NCBI GenBank assembly: GCA_036676295.1
Contig: JAKFDE010000030.1
Coordinates: forward strand, 136,072 to 200,071
Reading direction: 5' to 3'
Source of the DNA: UBA4416 sp036676295
Lineage (GTDB): Bacteria; Bacteroidota; Bacteroidia; B-17B0; Aurantibacillaceae
DNA: 64,000 nucleotides
Program-made: the position numbers and the translations under genes
Notes under the pieces: model-generated
What the model saw: the letters and a program-made list of their open reading frames with translations, nothing else
Databases searched by the model: none
What the model was told of the DNA's origin: nothing
Part shown: positions 51,993 through 59,446 of the stretch, piece after piece
Layout: every line of letters begins with the position of its first letter
Numbering within the stretch: the first letter of the stretch is position 1

Positions 51993-52912
51993 TAATTAAT
52001 TTCGATCAAGGTATTTAAGTTTTGAATAAACTTCTCTTTACTGATTTTCTTCTCTTTTCCGGTTGGCAAATCTACCATTATCCAATTACCTGAATGAATG
52101 ATCAGCGCTTTATTTTGCTTTAAGTACATAAATTCTTCCCCATCAATGGTATAACTCTTTTTAGTCAGATCATTTTCTACAATGTAATTTTCAACTGGTT
52201 CATACGATTTCATTACATGTATGTGTTTTGATGAAAACTCAATGTGTTTTTTATTTGTATAAATAAGTTTTCCTGAAAAATTAAATACATCATCATTTGA
52301 TTTATTTGAATACACAGCGCTACAACAATATACTACGCTGTCTTCCGGGTTTATTTTTATTTCATGGTATTTGGTTTTAACAATGGTTTGACCTTCATCA
52401 TTTATTAAACCTTTAATTCTGGCAGGTGCTTTTTCTACTTCAATAAAATTTTCAGTAAAATATAGGTGTTGATCAAGGCTGACAGAAACATTATCAAAAC
52501 CACTTGATAACTGTTTTCCTTTTTTAGAAAATAAGAATACCTTATTTTGAAACAAGATCTTAAATACAGAAGAACTATCTAAATAATTAAGATTTAATTC
52601 CTGTTGATTAGGGAAAACAGACACGCTATCCGGAAAATTCTCGTCTTTAAGTTTAAGTTTTTGATTTTTAGAATTGATGAAATAATAATCAAAATCTTGC
52701 TGTTCCTCTCCTGTAATAGGATTGATCGTTTTATTAAATTCTGATTTGTTTGCTACTAAGGCAATTTGAGTGGTCGAATCAAAATTATAAGCAGAGTCGT
52801 ATTCAGCTTTAATAACTGTTTCTCCTTTCGCATTCAAATACCCCCATTTATTATTTACATAAACAGGCTTTAACTCCTGAGCATCAGCTAAATACTGAAT
52901 GAACAAAAACAC
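51992..52912 (-). CDS. exported WG-repeat protein, start codon uncertain
   Basis: The 306-residue frame from GTG 52912 begins inside what looks like a signal peptide. Extending upstream, the only signal-peptide-shaped start is an ATT at 52936 (KSICSITVFLFIQYLADAQ after the initiator); no ATG or TTG is available before a stop. The mature part has one clear WG repeat (VYVNNKWGYLNAKGETVIKA) and degenerate beta-strand repeats after it, such as KGLINDEGQTIVKTKYHEIK. WG-repeat proteins are common and mostly uncharacterised in Bacteroidota. It is coupled to tsaE by a 1-nt overlap. Confidence 0.75.
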   Translation of the reverse strand: MFLFIQYLADAQELKPVYVNNKWGYLNAKGETVIKAEYDSAYNFDSTTQIALVANKSEFNKTINPITGEEQQDFDYYFINSKNQKLKLKDENFPDSVSVFPNQQELNLNYLDSSSVFKILFQNKVFLFSKKGKQLSSGFDNVSVSLDQHLYFTENFIEVEKAPARIKGLINDEGQTIVKTKYHEIKINPEDSVVYCCSAVYSNKSNDDVFNFSGKLIYTNKKHIEFSSKHIHVMKSYEPVENYIVENDLTKKSYTIDGEEFMYLKQNKALIIHSGNWIMVDLPTGKEKKISKEKFIQNLNTLIEIN

Positions 52913-52991
52913 TGTTATACTACAAATGGATTTAATAAACTTATAATTTAAATACTAAATATAAGGGATATTTTTAAAAGATTAAGGATCT

Positions 52992-53402
52992 CTATTTCAA
53001 AACAACGCCTTTAAATCTGATCTTTTGATGTGAGTTTTTGGCATTGGAGATGATCTCCACTATTCTATCCTGTCTGTCGTAAACCGATTTGGTATCAAAA
53101 TTTACTAAAACTTTAGCTGTTTGGTTTGGAGCAATTGGTTGTTTTGGAAAATCAACAGTTGTACATGAGCATTCTACTTTTGCATCAGTGATCAAAAGTG
53201 GTTCATTTCCTGTATTTGTAAAATCAAATTCCAGCTTAACGACTTCGCCTTTTTTAACCATACCAAAACTTTTTTTGGTGTCTTTAAAAAAAAGATTGGC
53301 CTGCGCATTAATTGTTAAACCAAGTATCAAAAACATGCTTAAACAAAAAACCCTTCTAATAGTAGAAGGGTTTTTGAATGATATTGAAAATTTATTTTCC
53401 AT
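52992..53402 (-). CDS. DUF1573 protein (third of three tandem copies)
   Basis: The 136-residue frame from ATG 53402 overlaps the stop of the preceding DUF1573 gene by 11 nt. Its first ~22 codons are encoded across a strong terminator hairpin. The signal peptide core is RRVFCLSMFLILGLTINAQ. The DUF1573 domain has TKKSFGMVKKGEVVKLEFDF, FTNTGNEPLLITDAKVECSC followed by TTVDFP, and a final QKIRFKGVVLK. The family is an Ig-like, probably periplasmic or surface domain with a conserved CxCT. Start alternatives are ATT 53360 and ATG 53336, which gives too short a signal. Confidence 0.8.
   Translation of the reverse strand: MENKFSISFKNPSTIRRVFCLSMFLILGLTINAQANLFFKDTKKSFGMVKKGEVVKLEFDFTNTGNEPLLITDAKVECSCTTVDFPKQPIAPNQTAKVLVNFDTKSVYDRQDRIVEIISNAKNSHQKIRFKGVVLK
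53345..53375 (-). terminator. intrinsic terminator inside the start of the third DUF1573 frame
   Basis: CCCTTCTA / TAGAAGGG (53351-53358 with 53363-53370) has a 4-nt loop and flanking A/T pairs, with a six-base U-run in the minus-strand transcript. It lies 16 nt after the stop of the second DUF1573 gene and inside the downstream reading frame. Confidence 0.88.
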
Positions 53403-53844
53403 CAGTTGGTGCTGTTGGAGCAGATTCTACAACCCCTTTTATTTTAACCAATTTACTTGGCTCTTTAGCATTTGAAGTAATTGTTACGTTTTTCTCAAAT
53501 GGTCCAGGACGTTTAGTATCGTATTTTACTTTGATACTTGCTGTTTTACCCGGTAAAATTGGTTCTTGAGGCCAACCTGGTTTACCATCAATAGTAGTTG
53601 CCGTACAACCACATTGTCCTTGAACGTTTGTAATTGTTAAAGGTGATTTACCAACGTTCTTTACTTTAAATTCACGTACACCATTGGCATCAAATTTTAC
53701 AGTTCCATAATCCAATACTTCTGCTTCAAATTTCATTTCCGGTGCATTTGGGTCAATGTTTGGAACTACTGAACCACCTTCTTGTGCGTTAGCTGAAAAA
53801 CCAACTCCTAAAAACAATGCTACTGCTACGATTAATTTTTTCAT
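53392..53844 (-). CDS. DUF1573 protein (second of three tandem copies)
   Basis: The 150-residue protein has a signal peptide (MKKLIVAVALFLGVGFSANA) and one DUF1573 domain: MKFEAEVLDYGTVKFDANGV, REFKVKNVGKSPLTITNVQG, then QCGCTATT and ILPGKTASIKVKYDTKRPGP. The CGCT pair is conserved among the three copies and may form a disulfide or bind metal. It is 26 nt downstream of the first copy. Its tail (ESAPTAPTDGK) is disordered. Function is unknown. Confidence 0.88.
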   Translation of the reverse strand: MKKLIVAVALFLGVGFSANAQEGGSVVPNIDPNAPEMKFEAEVLDYGTVKFDANGVREFKVKNVGKSPLTITNVQGQCGCTATTIDGKPGWPQEPILPGKTASIKVKYDTKRPGPFEKNVTITSNAKEPSKLVKIKGVVESAPTAPTDGK

Positions 53845-53870
53845 TTTATTTTTTATTATTTAGTTCTTAA

Positions 53871-54374
53871 TTATTTTTTTTCTAAAGGAGCTCCTTGAGA
53901 AGTTTTGTTAGCAGGAAATGCTTCTTCTACTGGTTTAGCAGCAATGTTTCCTTTAATTTGAATAGTTTGAGTACCAGATTTAGCATTAGACTGAACTGTA
54001 ACTGATTTACTGATTGGCCCAATACGGTTTGAATCGTACTTCACTTTAATTTCACCTGATTTACCCGGTAAAATTGGATCTTTTGGACATTGAGGAACTG
54101 TACATCCACAAGAGCCTTGGCACATTGTAATGATCAATGGTTCTTTACCTGTGTTTTTAAATTTGAAAACGCATTCAGCATTATCACCTTGATTAAGGTT
54201 ACCATAATCATGGACCATTTTATCAAATTTGATATCAGCTAAACTAGTTGGAGCCGTTGTTGCAGTTGTAGCTGCTCCATGGTTGTGCCCATCATTAGCA
54301 CTGTGCCCTTCCTGAGCAAAAGATACTGTGCCTAATGCAGCAACAAATCCTAGAGTAAAAATTAACTTTTTCAT
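53871..54374 (-). CDS. DUF1573 protein (first of three tandem copies)
   Basis: The 167-residue protein has a signal peptide (MKKLIFTLGFVAALGTVSFA) and a His-containing linker (GHSANDGHNHGAATTATTAP). One DUF1573 domain follows (DIKFDKMVHDYGNLNQGDNA, CVFKFKNTGKEPLIITMCQG, SCGCTVPQCPKDPILPG), with a Lys-rich tail. The His-rich linker could bind metal, by composition only. It leads a set of three tandem paralogues from a promoter box at 54427-54434, divergent from valS. Confidence 0.88.
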   Translation of the reverse strand: MKKLIFTLGFVAALGTVSFAQEGHSANDGHNHGAATTATTAPTSLADIKFDKMVHDYGNLNQGDNAECVFKFKNTGKEPLIITMCQGSCGCTVPQCPKDPILPGKSGEIKVKYDSNRIGPISKSVTVQSNAKSGTQTIQIKGNIAAKPVEEAFPANKTSQGAPLEKK

Positions 54375-54426
54375 ATTGTGTGTGTTTGTGTTTTTGTGTT
54401 TGAAACTTTATTTCCTAAAACCATAC

Positions 54427-54434
54427 CAAAGATA
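54427..54434 (-). promoter_or_regulatory. candidate -7 promoter box of the DUF1573 genes
   Basis: The minus strand reads TATCTTTG, an exact TAnnTTTG match 52 nt upstream of ATG 54374. Confidence 0.5.
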
Positions 54435-54457
54435 GCGTTGTCTTAGTATAGTTTGAT

Positions 54458-54465
54458 TATTTTTG
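54458..54465 (+). promoter_or_regulatory. candidate -7 promoter box of valS
   Basis: TATTTTTG is an exact TAnnTTTG match 30 nt before ATG 54496, with TTG 17 nt upstream of it. It lies back-to-back with the DUF1573 promoter. Confidence 0.55.
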
Positions 54466-54495
54466 CGAAATTTAACAAAAATTTATAAGACTTAG

Positions 54496-57117
54496 ATGGA
54501 AATCGAAAAAACATATAATGCCGCTAAAGCAGAGCAAACTTGGTACCAATATTGGCTTGACAAAAAATTCTTTAAATCCACTCCTGATAGCAGAACACCA
54601 TACACTATCGTAATCCCACCACCAAATGTAACTGGTGTGTTGCACATGGGACACATGTTGAATAACACGATACAAGATGTGATGATCCGTCGTGCACGTA
54701 TGTTAGGTTTCAATGCTTGTTGGGTACCGGGAACGGATCATGCCAGTATTGCGACTGAAGCTAAAGTAGTGGCTTTATTAAAAGAACAAGGAATTAACAA
54801 AGCAGATTTATCTCGCGAAGACTTCTTGAAACATGCCTGGGGCTGGAAAGAAAAATACGGTGGAATTATTTTAGAACAACTAAAAAAACTAGGAGCTTCT
54901 TGTGATTGGGACAGAACCCGATTTACTATGCAGGAAGACATGAGTGAATCTGTTATTGATGTGTTTATTGATCTATACAATAAAGGACAAATTTATCGCG
55001 GTGTTCGTATGGTAAACTGGGATCCGCAAGGATTAACCGCTGTAAGTGATGAAGAAGTAATACATAAAGAAGCCAGCAGTAAATTAGTTTATGTAAAATA
55101 TCAAATAGAAGGCGCTAACGAATTTGTAACGATAGCAACTACTCGTCCTGAAACAATTATGGGTGATACAGCAGTTTGTGTTAACCCTACTGACGAACGT
55201 TATGCGCACTTAAAAGGAAAAAATGTAATTGTACCTGTAGTTAATCGTGTTGTTCCTTTAATTTTTGATGATTATGTTGATGCTAGTTTTGGTACCGGTG
55301 CTTTAAAAGTAACGCCGGCTCACGATATCAATGACTTTAACTTAGGACAAAAACATAAATTACCAACAATTGATGCCTTAACTCAGGAAGGTAAAATATC
55401 TGAAGCAGCCGGTGCTTATGTTGGTATGGATCGTTTTGCGTGTCGTAAACAAATTATTATTGATCTAACCGAACAAGGATTGGTTGAGAAAGTTGAAGAA
55501 ATAAAAAACAAAGTTGGATACAGCGAACGTACAAACGCAGTCATAGAGCCACGTTTAAGTATGCAATGGTTTTTGAAAATGGATACCATCAGCAAACCGG
55601 CTTTAGATGCTGTGGTTAATGGCGAAGTAAAATTGATTCCGGAAAAATTCATTAACACTTACAAACATTGGATGGAAAATGTACACGATTGGTGCATTAG
55701 CCGTCAGTTGTGGTGGGGACAACGTATTCCGGCATGGTATGATGGAAAAGGAAATACAGTTGTTGCAAAAACACGTGAGGAGGCAGAAAAATTATTAAAT
55801 ACAAAAGATGTAAAACAAGATGAAGATGTATTAGATACATGGTTCTCATCATGGTTATGGCCATTAACGGTATTTGATCCTAAGATCGTTCAAAACGGTT
55901 GGGAGAAAGCGAATGAAGATCTGAAATATTATTATCCGACCAATGATTTAGTAACAGCTCCGGAGATCTTATTCTTTTGGGTAGCACGTATGATCATTGC
56001 AGGGAAAGAATACACAGGACAAAAGCCTTTTACCAATGTTTATTTAACGGGAATTGTACGTGATAAACAAGGACGTAAAATGAGTAAGAGTTTGGGTAAC
56101 TCCCCTGACCCATTGGATCTGATCGAAAAATATGGCGCTGATGGTGTACGTGTTGGTATGTTATTATGTTCGCCTGCAGGTAACGATTTAATGTTTGACG
56201 AAAGCTACTGCGAGCAAGGAAGAAACTTTGCTAATAAAGTGTGGAATGCTTTCCGTTTAATTAAAGGTTTTGAGGTTGGGAATGTAGAACAACCACAATC
56301 ATCAAAAGCTGCGATTACCTGGTTCGAAAATAAATTATCTGAGCAATTAGAGATCATTAACGAACATTACTCTAAATACCGTATGAGTGACGCGTTGATG
56401 GCGACATATAAATTAGTGTGGGATGATTTCTGTGCCTGGTACTTAGAAGCAATTAAGCCTGAGTTTATTGATGGTAAAGCACAACCAATTGACAAAGCAA
56501 CTTATGAAGCAACTATTGGTTACTTAGAATCTTTATTAAAGATCATGCACCCGTGGATGCCATTTATTACAGAAGAGATCTGGCATTTATTAAAGGAACG
56601 TTCAGATAACGATTGTATCATTGTTGCTGAGTGGCCTAAACAGTTAGCAGAGTTAGATAAAAAACAATTAGCTGAGTTTGAAGTAAGCAAAGAGTTAGTG
56701 GCAACTGTAAGAAATGTACGTGCTCAAAAACAATTATCTCCAAAAGAAAAATTAGAGATCATTGAAAAATCGGAAGCTACACGTTCTTACTTTGACAACA
56801 CCATTATTAAATTAGCTAATTTATCTGCCTTTTCTTATACTAAAGAAAAAGTAGAAGGTGCTTTTTCATTCCAAATTAAAACTACGGAGTTTTATATTCC
56901 ATTAGCGGCTAACTTGAATAAGGAAGATGAGGTTGAACGTTTAACAAAGGAGTTAGAATACAATAAAGGTTTCTTAAAATCAGTTCAGGTAAAATTATCG
57001 AACGAAAAATTTGTGGCTAATGCAAAGCCTGAAGTTATTGCCATTGAACGCAAAAAAGAAAGCGATGCTTTATCTAAAATTAAAACATTAGAAGAGCAAT
57101 TGTCTGTATTAAATTAA
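54496..57117 (+). CDS. valS: valine-tRNA ligase
   Basis: The 873-residue class I synthetase has the HIGH motif in PPPNVTGVLHMGHMLNN (about residues 36-52), an editing domain with TTRPETIMGDTAVCVNP, WWGQRIPAWYDGKG, WFSSWLWPLTVF, the KMSKS motif in GRKMSKSLGNSPDPLDLIEK, an anticodon-binding domain, and the C-terminal coiled coil (EVERLTKELEYNKGFLKSVQ). It charges tRNA-Val and edits misacylated Thr. It is a single gene with its own promoter box and terminator. Confidence 0.98.
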   Translation: MEIEKTYNAAKAEQTWYQYWLDKKFFKSTPDSRTPYTIVIPPPNVTGVLHMGHMLNNTIQDVMIRRARMLGFNACWVPGTDHASIATEAKVVALLKEQGINKADLSREDFLKHAWGWKEKYGGIILEQLKKLGASCDWDRTRFTMQEDMSESVIDVFIDLYNKGQIYRGVRMVNWDPQGLTAVSDEEVIHKEASSKLVYVKYQIEGANEFVTIATTRPETIMGDTAVCVNPTDERYAHLKGKNVIVPVVNRVVPLIFDDYVDASFGTGALKVTPAHDINDFNLGQKHKLPTIDALTQEGKISEAAGAYVGMDRFACRKQIIIDLTEQGLVEKVEEIKNKVGYSERTNAVIEPRLSMQWFLKMDTISKPALDAVVNGEVKLIPEKFINTYKHWMENVHDWCISRQLWWGQRIPAWYDGKGNTVVAKTREEAEKLLNTKDVKQDEDVLDTWFSSWLWPLTVFDPKIVQNGWEKANEDLKYYYPTNDLVTAPEILFFWVARMIIAGKEYTGQKPFTNVYLTGIVRDKQGRKMSKSLGNSPDPLDLIEKYGADGVRVGMLLCSPAGNDLMFDESYCEQGRNFANKVWNAFRLIKGFEVGNVEQPQSSKAAITWFENKLSEQLEIINEHYSKYRMSDALMATYKLVWDDFCAWYLEAIKPEFIDGKAQPIDKATYEATIGYLESLLKIMHPWMPFITEEIWHLLKERSDNDCIIVAEWPKQLAELDKKQLAEFEVSKELVATVRNVRAQKQLSPKEKLEIIEKSEATRSYFDNTIIKLANLSAFSYTKEKVEGAFSFQIKTTEFYIPLAANLNKEDEVERLTKELEYNKGFLKSVQVKLSNEKFVANAKPEVIAIERKKESDALSKIKTLEEQLSVLN

Positions 57118-57130
57118 TTGATCTATACTT

Positions 57131-57170
57131 AAAACGCCTGTCAAATTTATATCCGACAGGCGTTTTTATT
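57131..57170 (+). terminator. intrinsic terminator after valS
   Basis: The 12-bp stem AAAACGCCTGTC / GACAGGCGTTTT (57131-57142 with 57155-57166) has a 12-nt loop and a T-run. It lies between convergent genes and may serve both. Confidence 0.92.
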
Positions 57171-57187
57171 TTTATAAGATCTATAAT

Positions 57188-58162
57188 TTATCTTTCAATC
57201 ACTAATCGTTCGGTTGTTTTTTTACCGTTATTAGTTAAACAAACATTATACAATCCATTTGGTAATTCATTTAAATTAACCGGAATTTGATATTTGCCTT
57301 CATATTGCTGAGATACATTCACAACGGTTTTAACTAAAACACCTTTCATATCAAAAATATGGATCAGCACATCTGCTCTTTTTAAAACATCGTACTTAAT
57401 CGTAAACTCTCCATTACCCGGATTTGGGTAAATACTTAAAACTGTTGAGGTGCTTATTACATCATTATTTGAAACATTTTTCGATTCCTTTGATGCGATT
57501 GAATCAATTGGTGTAATAACTGTTGTGTCATTAGGCTCTATATAATCAACTATCATCTGTCCCACCATCATTGGCTCAATAATGGGTTGTTCTTCCACTA
57601 CTGGTACTTCTTCTACAACAGGTATTTCTTCAAAACTAATTCCTCCGGCAACAGCATATTCCTCACGATTGATGGTTGTTGTTGAATCTATGGATAAAAC
57701 CGTATCGCCTGATATAAGTTCGTTAGTAGATATTACTTCATTTTCTATAGGTAAAGGAGTCATTATCAATCCTTCAATCGTCGATTCATTTTTAGTTTCT
57801 ACAACCTCTATTTCTCCAATTTTTTGTCCCTGGTTATTGGTGCAACTGAACAAAAATGTACCAAACACAATAAACAAAGCAATAGCAAAAGCCTTTGTAA
57901 TGCTTACATTTATAGGAAGATCATTTAAATTGATTTGAATATTTAAAGGTCTGTCTATTTGTGTTTTCTTGAAATGGCCACACACTTTCTGATCTTTATA
58001 TTCAACTAATATATCTCGTATCTCAGTATCTGTTTTATTCGAAAAATCGAAAACTGATTTACTGCAAGAGTTACAAAATTTACCTTTGGCATCAGGTTGC
58101 ATGGCATTCCAGTCTTCATGACAAGGCTCCGGAATGCGAACTATAAAGTTTGACGTTTTCAT
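57188..58162 (-). CDS. membrane protein with N-terminal Cys domain and C-terminal type A T9SS sorting domain
   Basis: The 324-residue protein begins with a cytoplasmic-looking domain (IPEPCHEDWNAMQPDAKGKF, CNSCSKSVFDFSNKT, VCGHFKKTQ) with a CxxxxxxC...C pattern seen in many Bacteroidota proteins. A transmembrane helix follows at about 86-108 (AFAIALFIVFGTFLFSCTNN). Next comes an acidic Val/Glu-rich linker (EEIPVVEEVPVVEEQPIIEP). The C-terminal domain (STVLSIYPNPGNGEFTIKYD onward, with GLYNVCLTNNGKKTTERLVI) is type A T9SS sorting. A sorting domain behind an internal membrane segment is unusual; the helix may act as a signal anchor. The function is unknown. Confidence 0.83.
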   Translation of the reverse strand: MKTSNFIVRIPEPCHEDWNAMQPDAKGKFCNSCSKSVFDFSNKTDTEIRDILVEYKDQKVCGHFKKTQIDRPLNIQINLNDLPINVSITKAFAIALFIVFGTFLFSCTNNQGQKIGEIEVVETKNESTIEGLIMTPLPIENEVISTNELISGDTVLSIDSTTTINREEYAVAGGISFEEIPVVEEVPVVEEQPIIEPMMVGQMIVDYIEPNDTTVITPIDSIASKESKNVSNNDVISTSTVLSIYPNPGNGEFTIKYDVLKRADVLIHIFDMKGVLVKTVVNVSQQYEGKYQIPVNLNELPNGLYNVCLTNNGKKTTERLVIER

Positions 58163-58239
58163 ATATCAGCTGTTTTTATACTTAAGACTCATAAATCTGC
58201 TTTATTCCATAAATTTTTCTAAAAAAACATTTTCTAAAC

Positions 58240-58247
58240 CAAATGTA
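58240..58247 (-). promoter_or_regulatory. candidate -7 promoter box of the Cys-domain protein gene
   Basis: The minus strand reads TACATTTG, an exact TAnnTTTG match about 78 nt upstream of ATG 58162. Confidence 0.4.
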
Positions 58248-58334
58248 TCGCGTGTTCACCTATAAAAAAGTAACAACCTTTTAAGTGGTGGCTCTTTTCT
58301 TATAAGTGGCAAACTCTGGCATAACAAACAAAAT

Positions 58335-58366
58335 TTTGCCTATCTCAGTAATGGGTCGTATCTTTC
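58335..58366 (+). promoter_or_regulatory. promoter of the efp gene
   Basis: TTTG (58335-58338), 20 nt, then TATCTTTC (58359-58366) is a 7-of-8 match with ideal spacing. Transcription should start near 58370, about 23 nt before ATG 58393. Confidence 0.7.
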
Positions 58367-58392
58367 TAAACTATTTAAACAACACATCAATT

Positions 58393-58947
58393 ATGGCTAC
58401 AACATCAGATATTTCTAGAGGTTCATTTTTAAGATACAACAACGAATTAGTTCAGGTATTGGACTACGATCATATAACTCCTGGTAAAGGAAATGCTATT
58501 TACTCGGTAAAATGCCGTAACGTAGAAACAGGTAAACAAAGTGAAATTCGTTTTCGCTCAGGCGAAAAAATTGATATGATTCGTGTGGATGAATACGAAA
58601 TGCAATACTTGTTTATGGAAGGCGACTTTTTGGTATGTATGAATCAAGAAACTTTTGAGCAATTACACATCCCTAAAATTTTATTTGCTGATAGCATTCA
58701 ATTCTTACAAGAAGGAATGGTATTAAAAGTACGTTTTGATGAAACTGAAAAACCAGTACTTGGTTTATTACCTCAATATGTTGAATTAGCTGTTACATAC
58801 ACTGAAGAAGGCGTAAAAGGAAAATCATTAAAAGTAGCTGAGGTAGAAGGTGGTATTAAAATACAAGTACCGATCTTTGTTGCTAATGGCGATAAATTAA
58901 AGATCAACACTGAAACAGGCGAATACGTTGAGCGTGTGATGAAATAA
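58393..58947 (+). CDS. efp: translation elongation factor P
   Basis: ATG 58393 lies just after the promoter and starts the conserved region (MATTSDISRGSFLRYNNELV); the open frame upstream includes the promoter itself. The 184-residue protein has all three EF-P domains. Lys32 lies at the tip of the first domain (HITPGKGNAIY), which in many bacteria is post-translationally modified; GEKIDMIRVDEYEMQYLFME and the C-terminal NGDKLKINTETGEYVERV complete it. EF-P relieves ribosome stalling at polyproline. The tail-tube gene starts 2 nt after its stop. Confidence 0.97.
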   Translation: MATTSDISRGSFLRYNNELVQVLDYDHITPGKGNAIYSVKCRNVETGKQSEIRFRSGEKIDMIRVDEYEMQYLFMEGDFLVCMNQETFEQLHIPKILFADSIQFLQEGMVLKVRFDETEKPVLGLLPQYVELAVTYTEEGVKGKSLKVAEVEGGIKIQVPIFVANGDKLKINTETGEYVERVMK

Positions 58948-58949
58948 AT

Positions 58950-59399
58950 ATGACAACCGAATCTTCAAATAATAACTGGCCTCTACCAAAATTTTATTTT
59001 TCAGTAAATATTGATGGAAGAGAATGTTCATTTCAGGAAGTATCAGGTTTAGAAACAGAAACCCAGATTATTGAGTATAGAGCCGGTGACAGTAAACAAT
59101 TTTCTACTATCAAAATGCCGGGAATTGCAAAGTTTGGAAATGTTACTCTTAAAAAAGGGATATTTATAAACGATAATAATTTTTGGACATGGTATTCAGC
59201 GATTAAAATGAATACCATTAAACGAATGACTGTTGTTATAAAGCTATTAGATGAAACGGGAAATCCAACGATGGCCTGGACTTTACAAAACGCCTGGCCA
59301 ACCAAAATTCAAGGAACAGATTTAAAATCTGATGGAAATGAGGTAGCAGTTGAAACAATTGAATTGGCACATGAAGGTTTAGTTATTGCAAACAGTTAA
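58950..59399 (+). CDS. orphan contractile tail-tube protein (T4 gp19 family)
   Basis: The 149-residue protein matches the gp19/Afp1/Pvc1 tail-tube family: LPKFYFSVNIDGRECSFQEV, SGLETETQIIEYRAGD, IKMPGIAKFGNVTLKKGIFI, a WTWYSAIKMN segment, and AWPTKIQGTDLKSDGNEVAV with a final AHEGLV. Such proteins form the inner tube of phage tails and extracellular contractile injection systems. No sheath, baseplate, spike or AAA+ gene lies in the window. It starts 2 nt after efp and is probably co-transcribed with it. It may be a remnant, a component of a distant locus, or a repurposed tube-fold protein. Confidence 0.88.
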   Translation: MTTESSNNNWPLPKFYFSVNIDGRECSFQEVSGLETETQIIEYRAGDSKQFSTIKMPGIAKFGNVTLKKGIFINDNNFWTWYSAIKMNTIKRMTVVIKLLDETGNPTMAWTLQNAWPTKIQGTDLKSDGNEVAVETIELAHEGLVIANS

Positions 59400-59417
59400 A
59401 TCCTTTTTCAAGTTTTT

Positions 59418-59446
59418 GTGATGTGATTTTAATAATATCACATCAC
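59418..59446. terminator. inverted repeat between convergent tail-tube and helicase genes
   Basis: GTGATGTGAT / ATCACATCAC (59418-59427 with 59437-59446) is a perfect 10-bp stem overlapping the stop codon of the helicase gene (59438-59440). U-runs are weak on both sides, so termination is likely but not certain. Confidence 0.55.
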
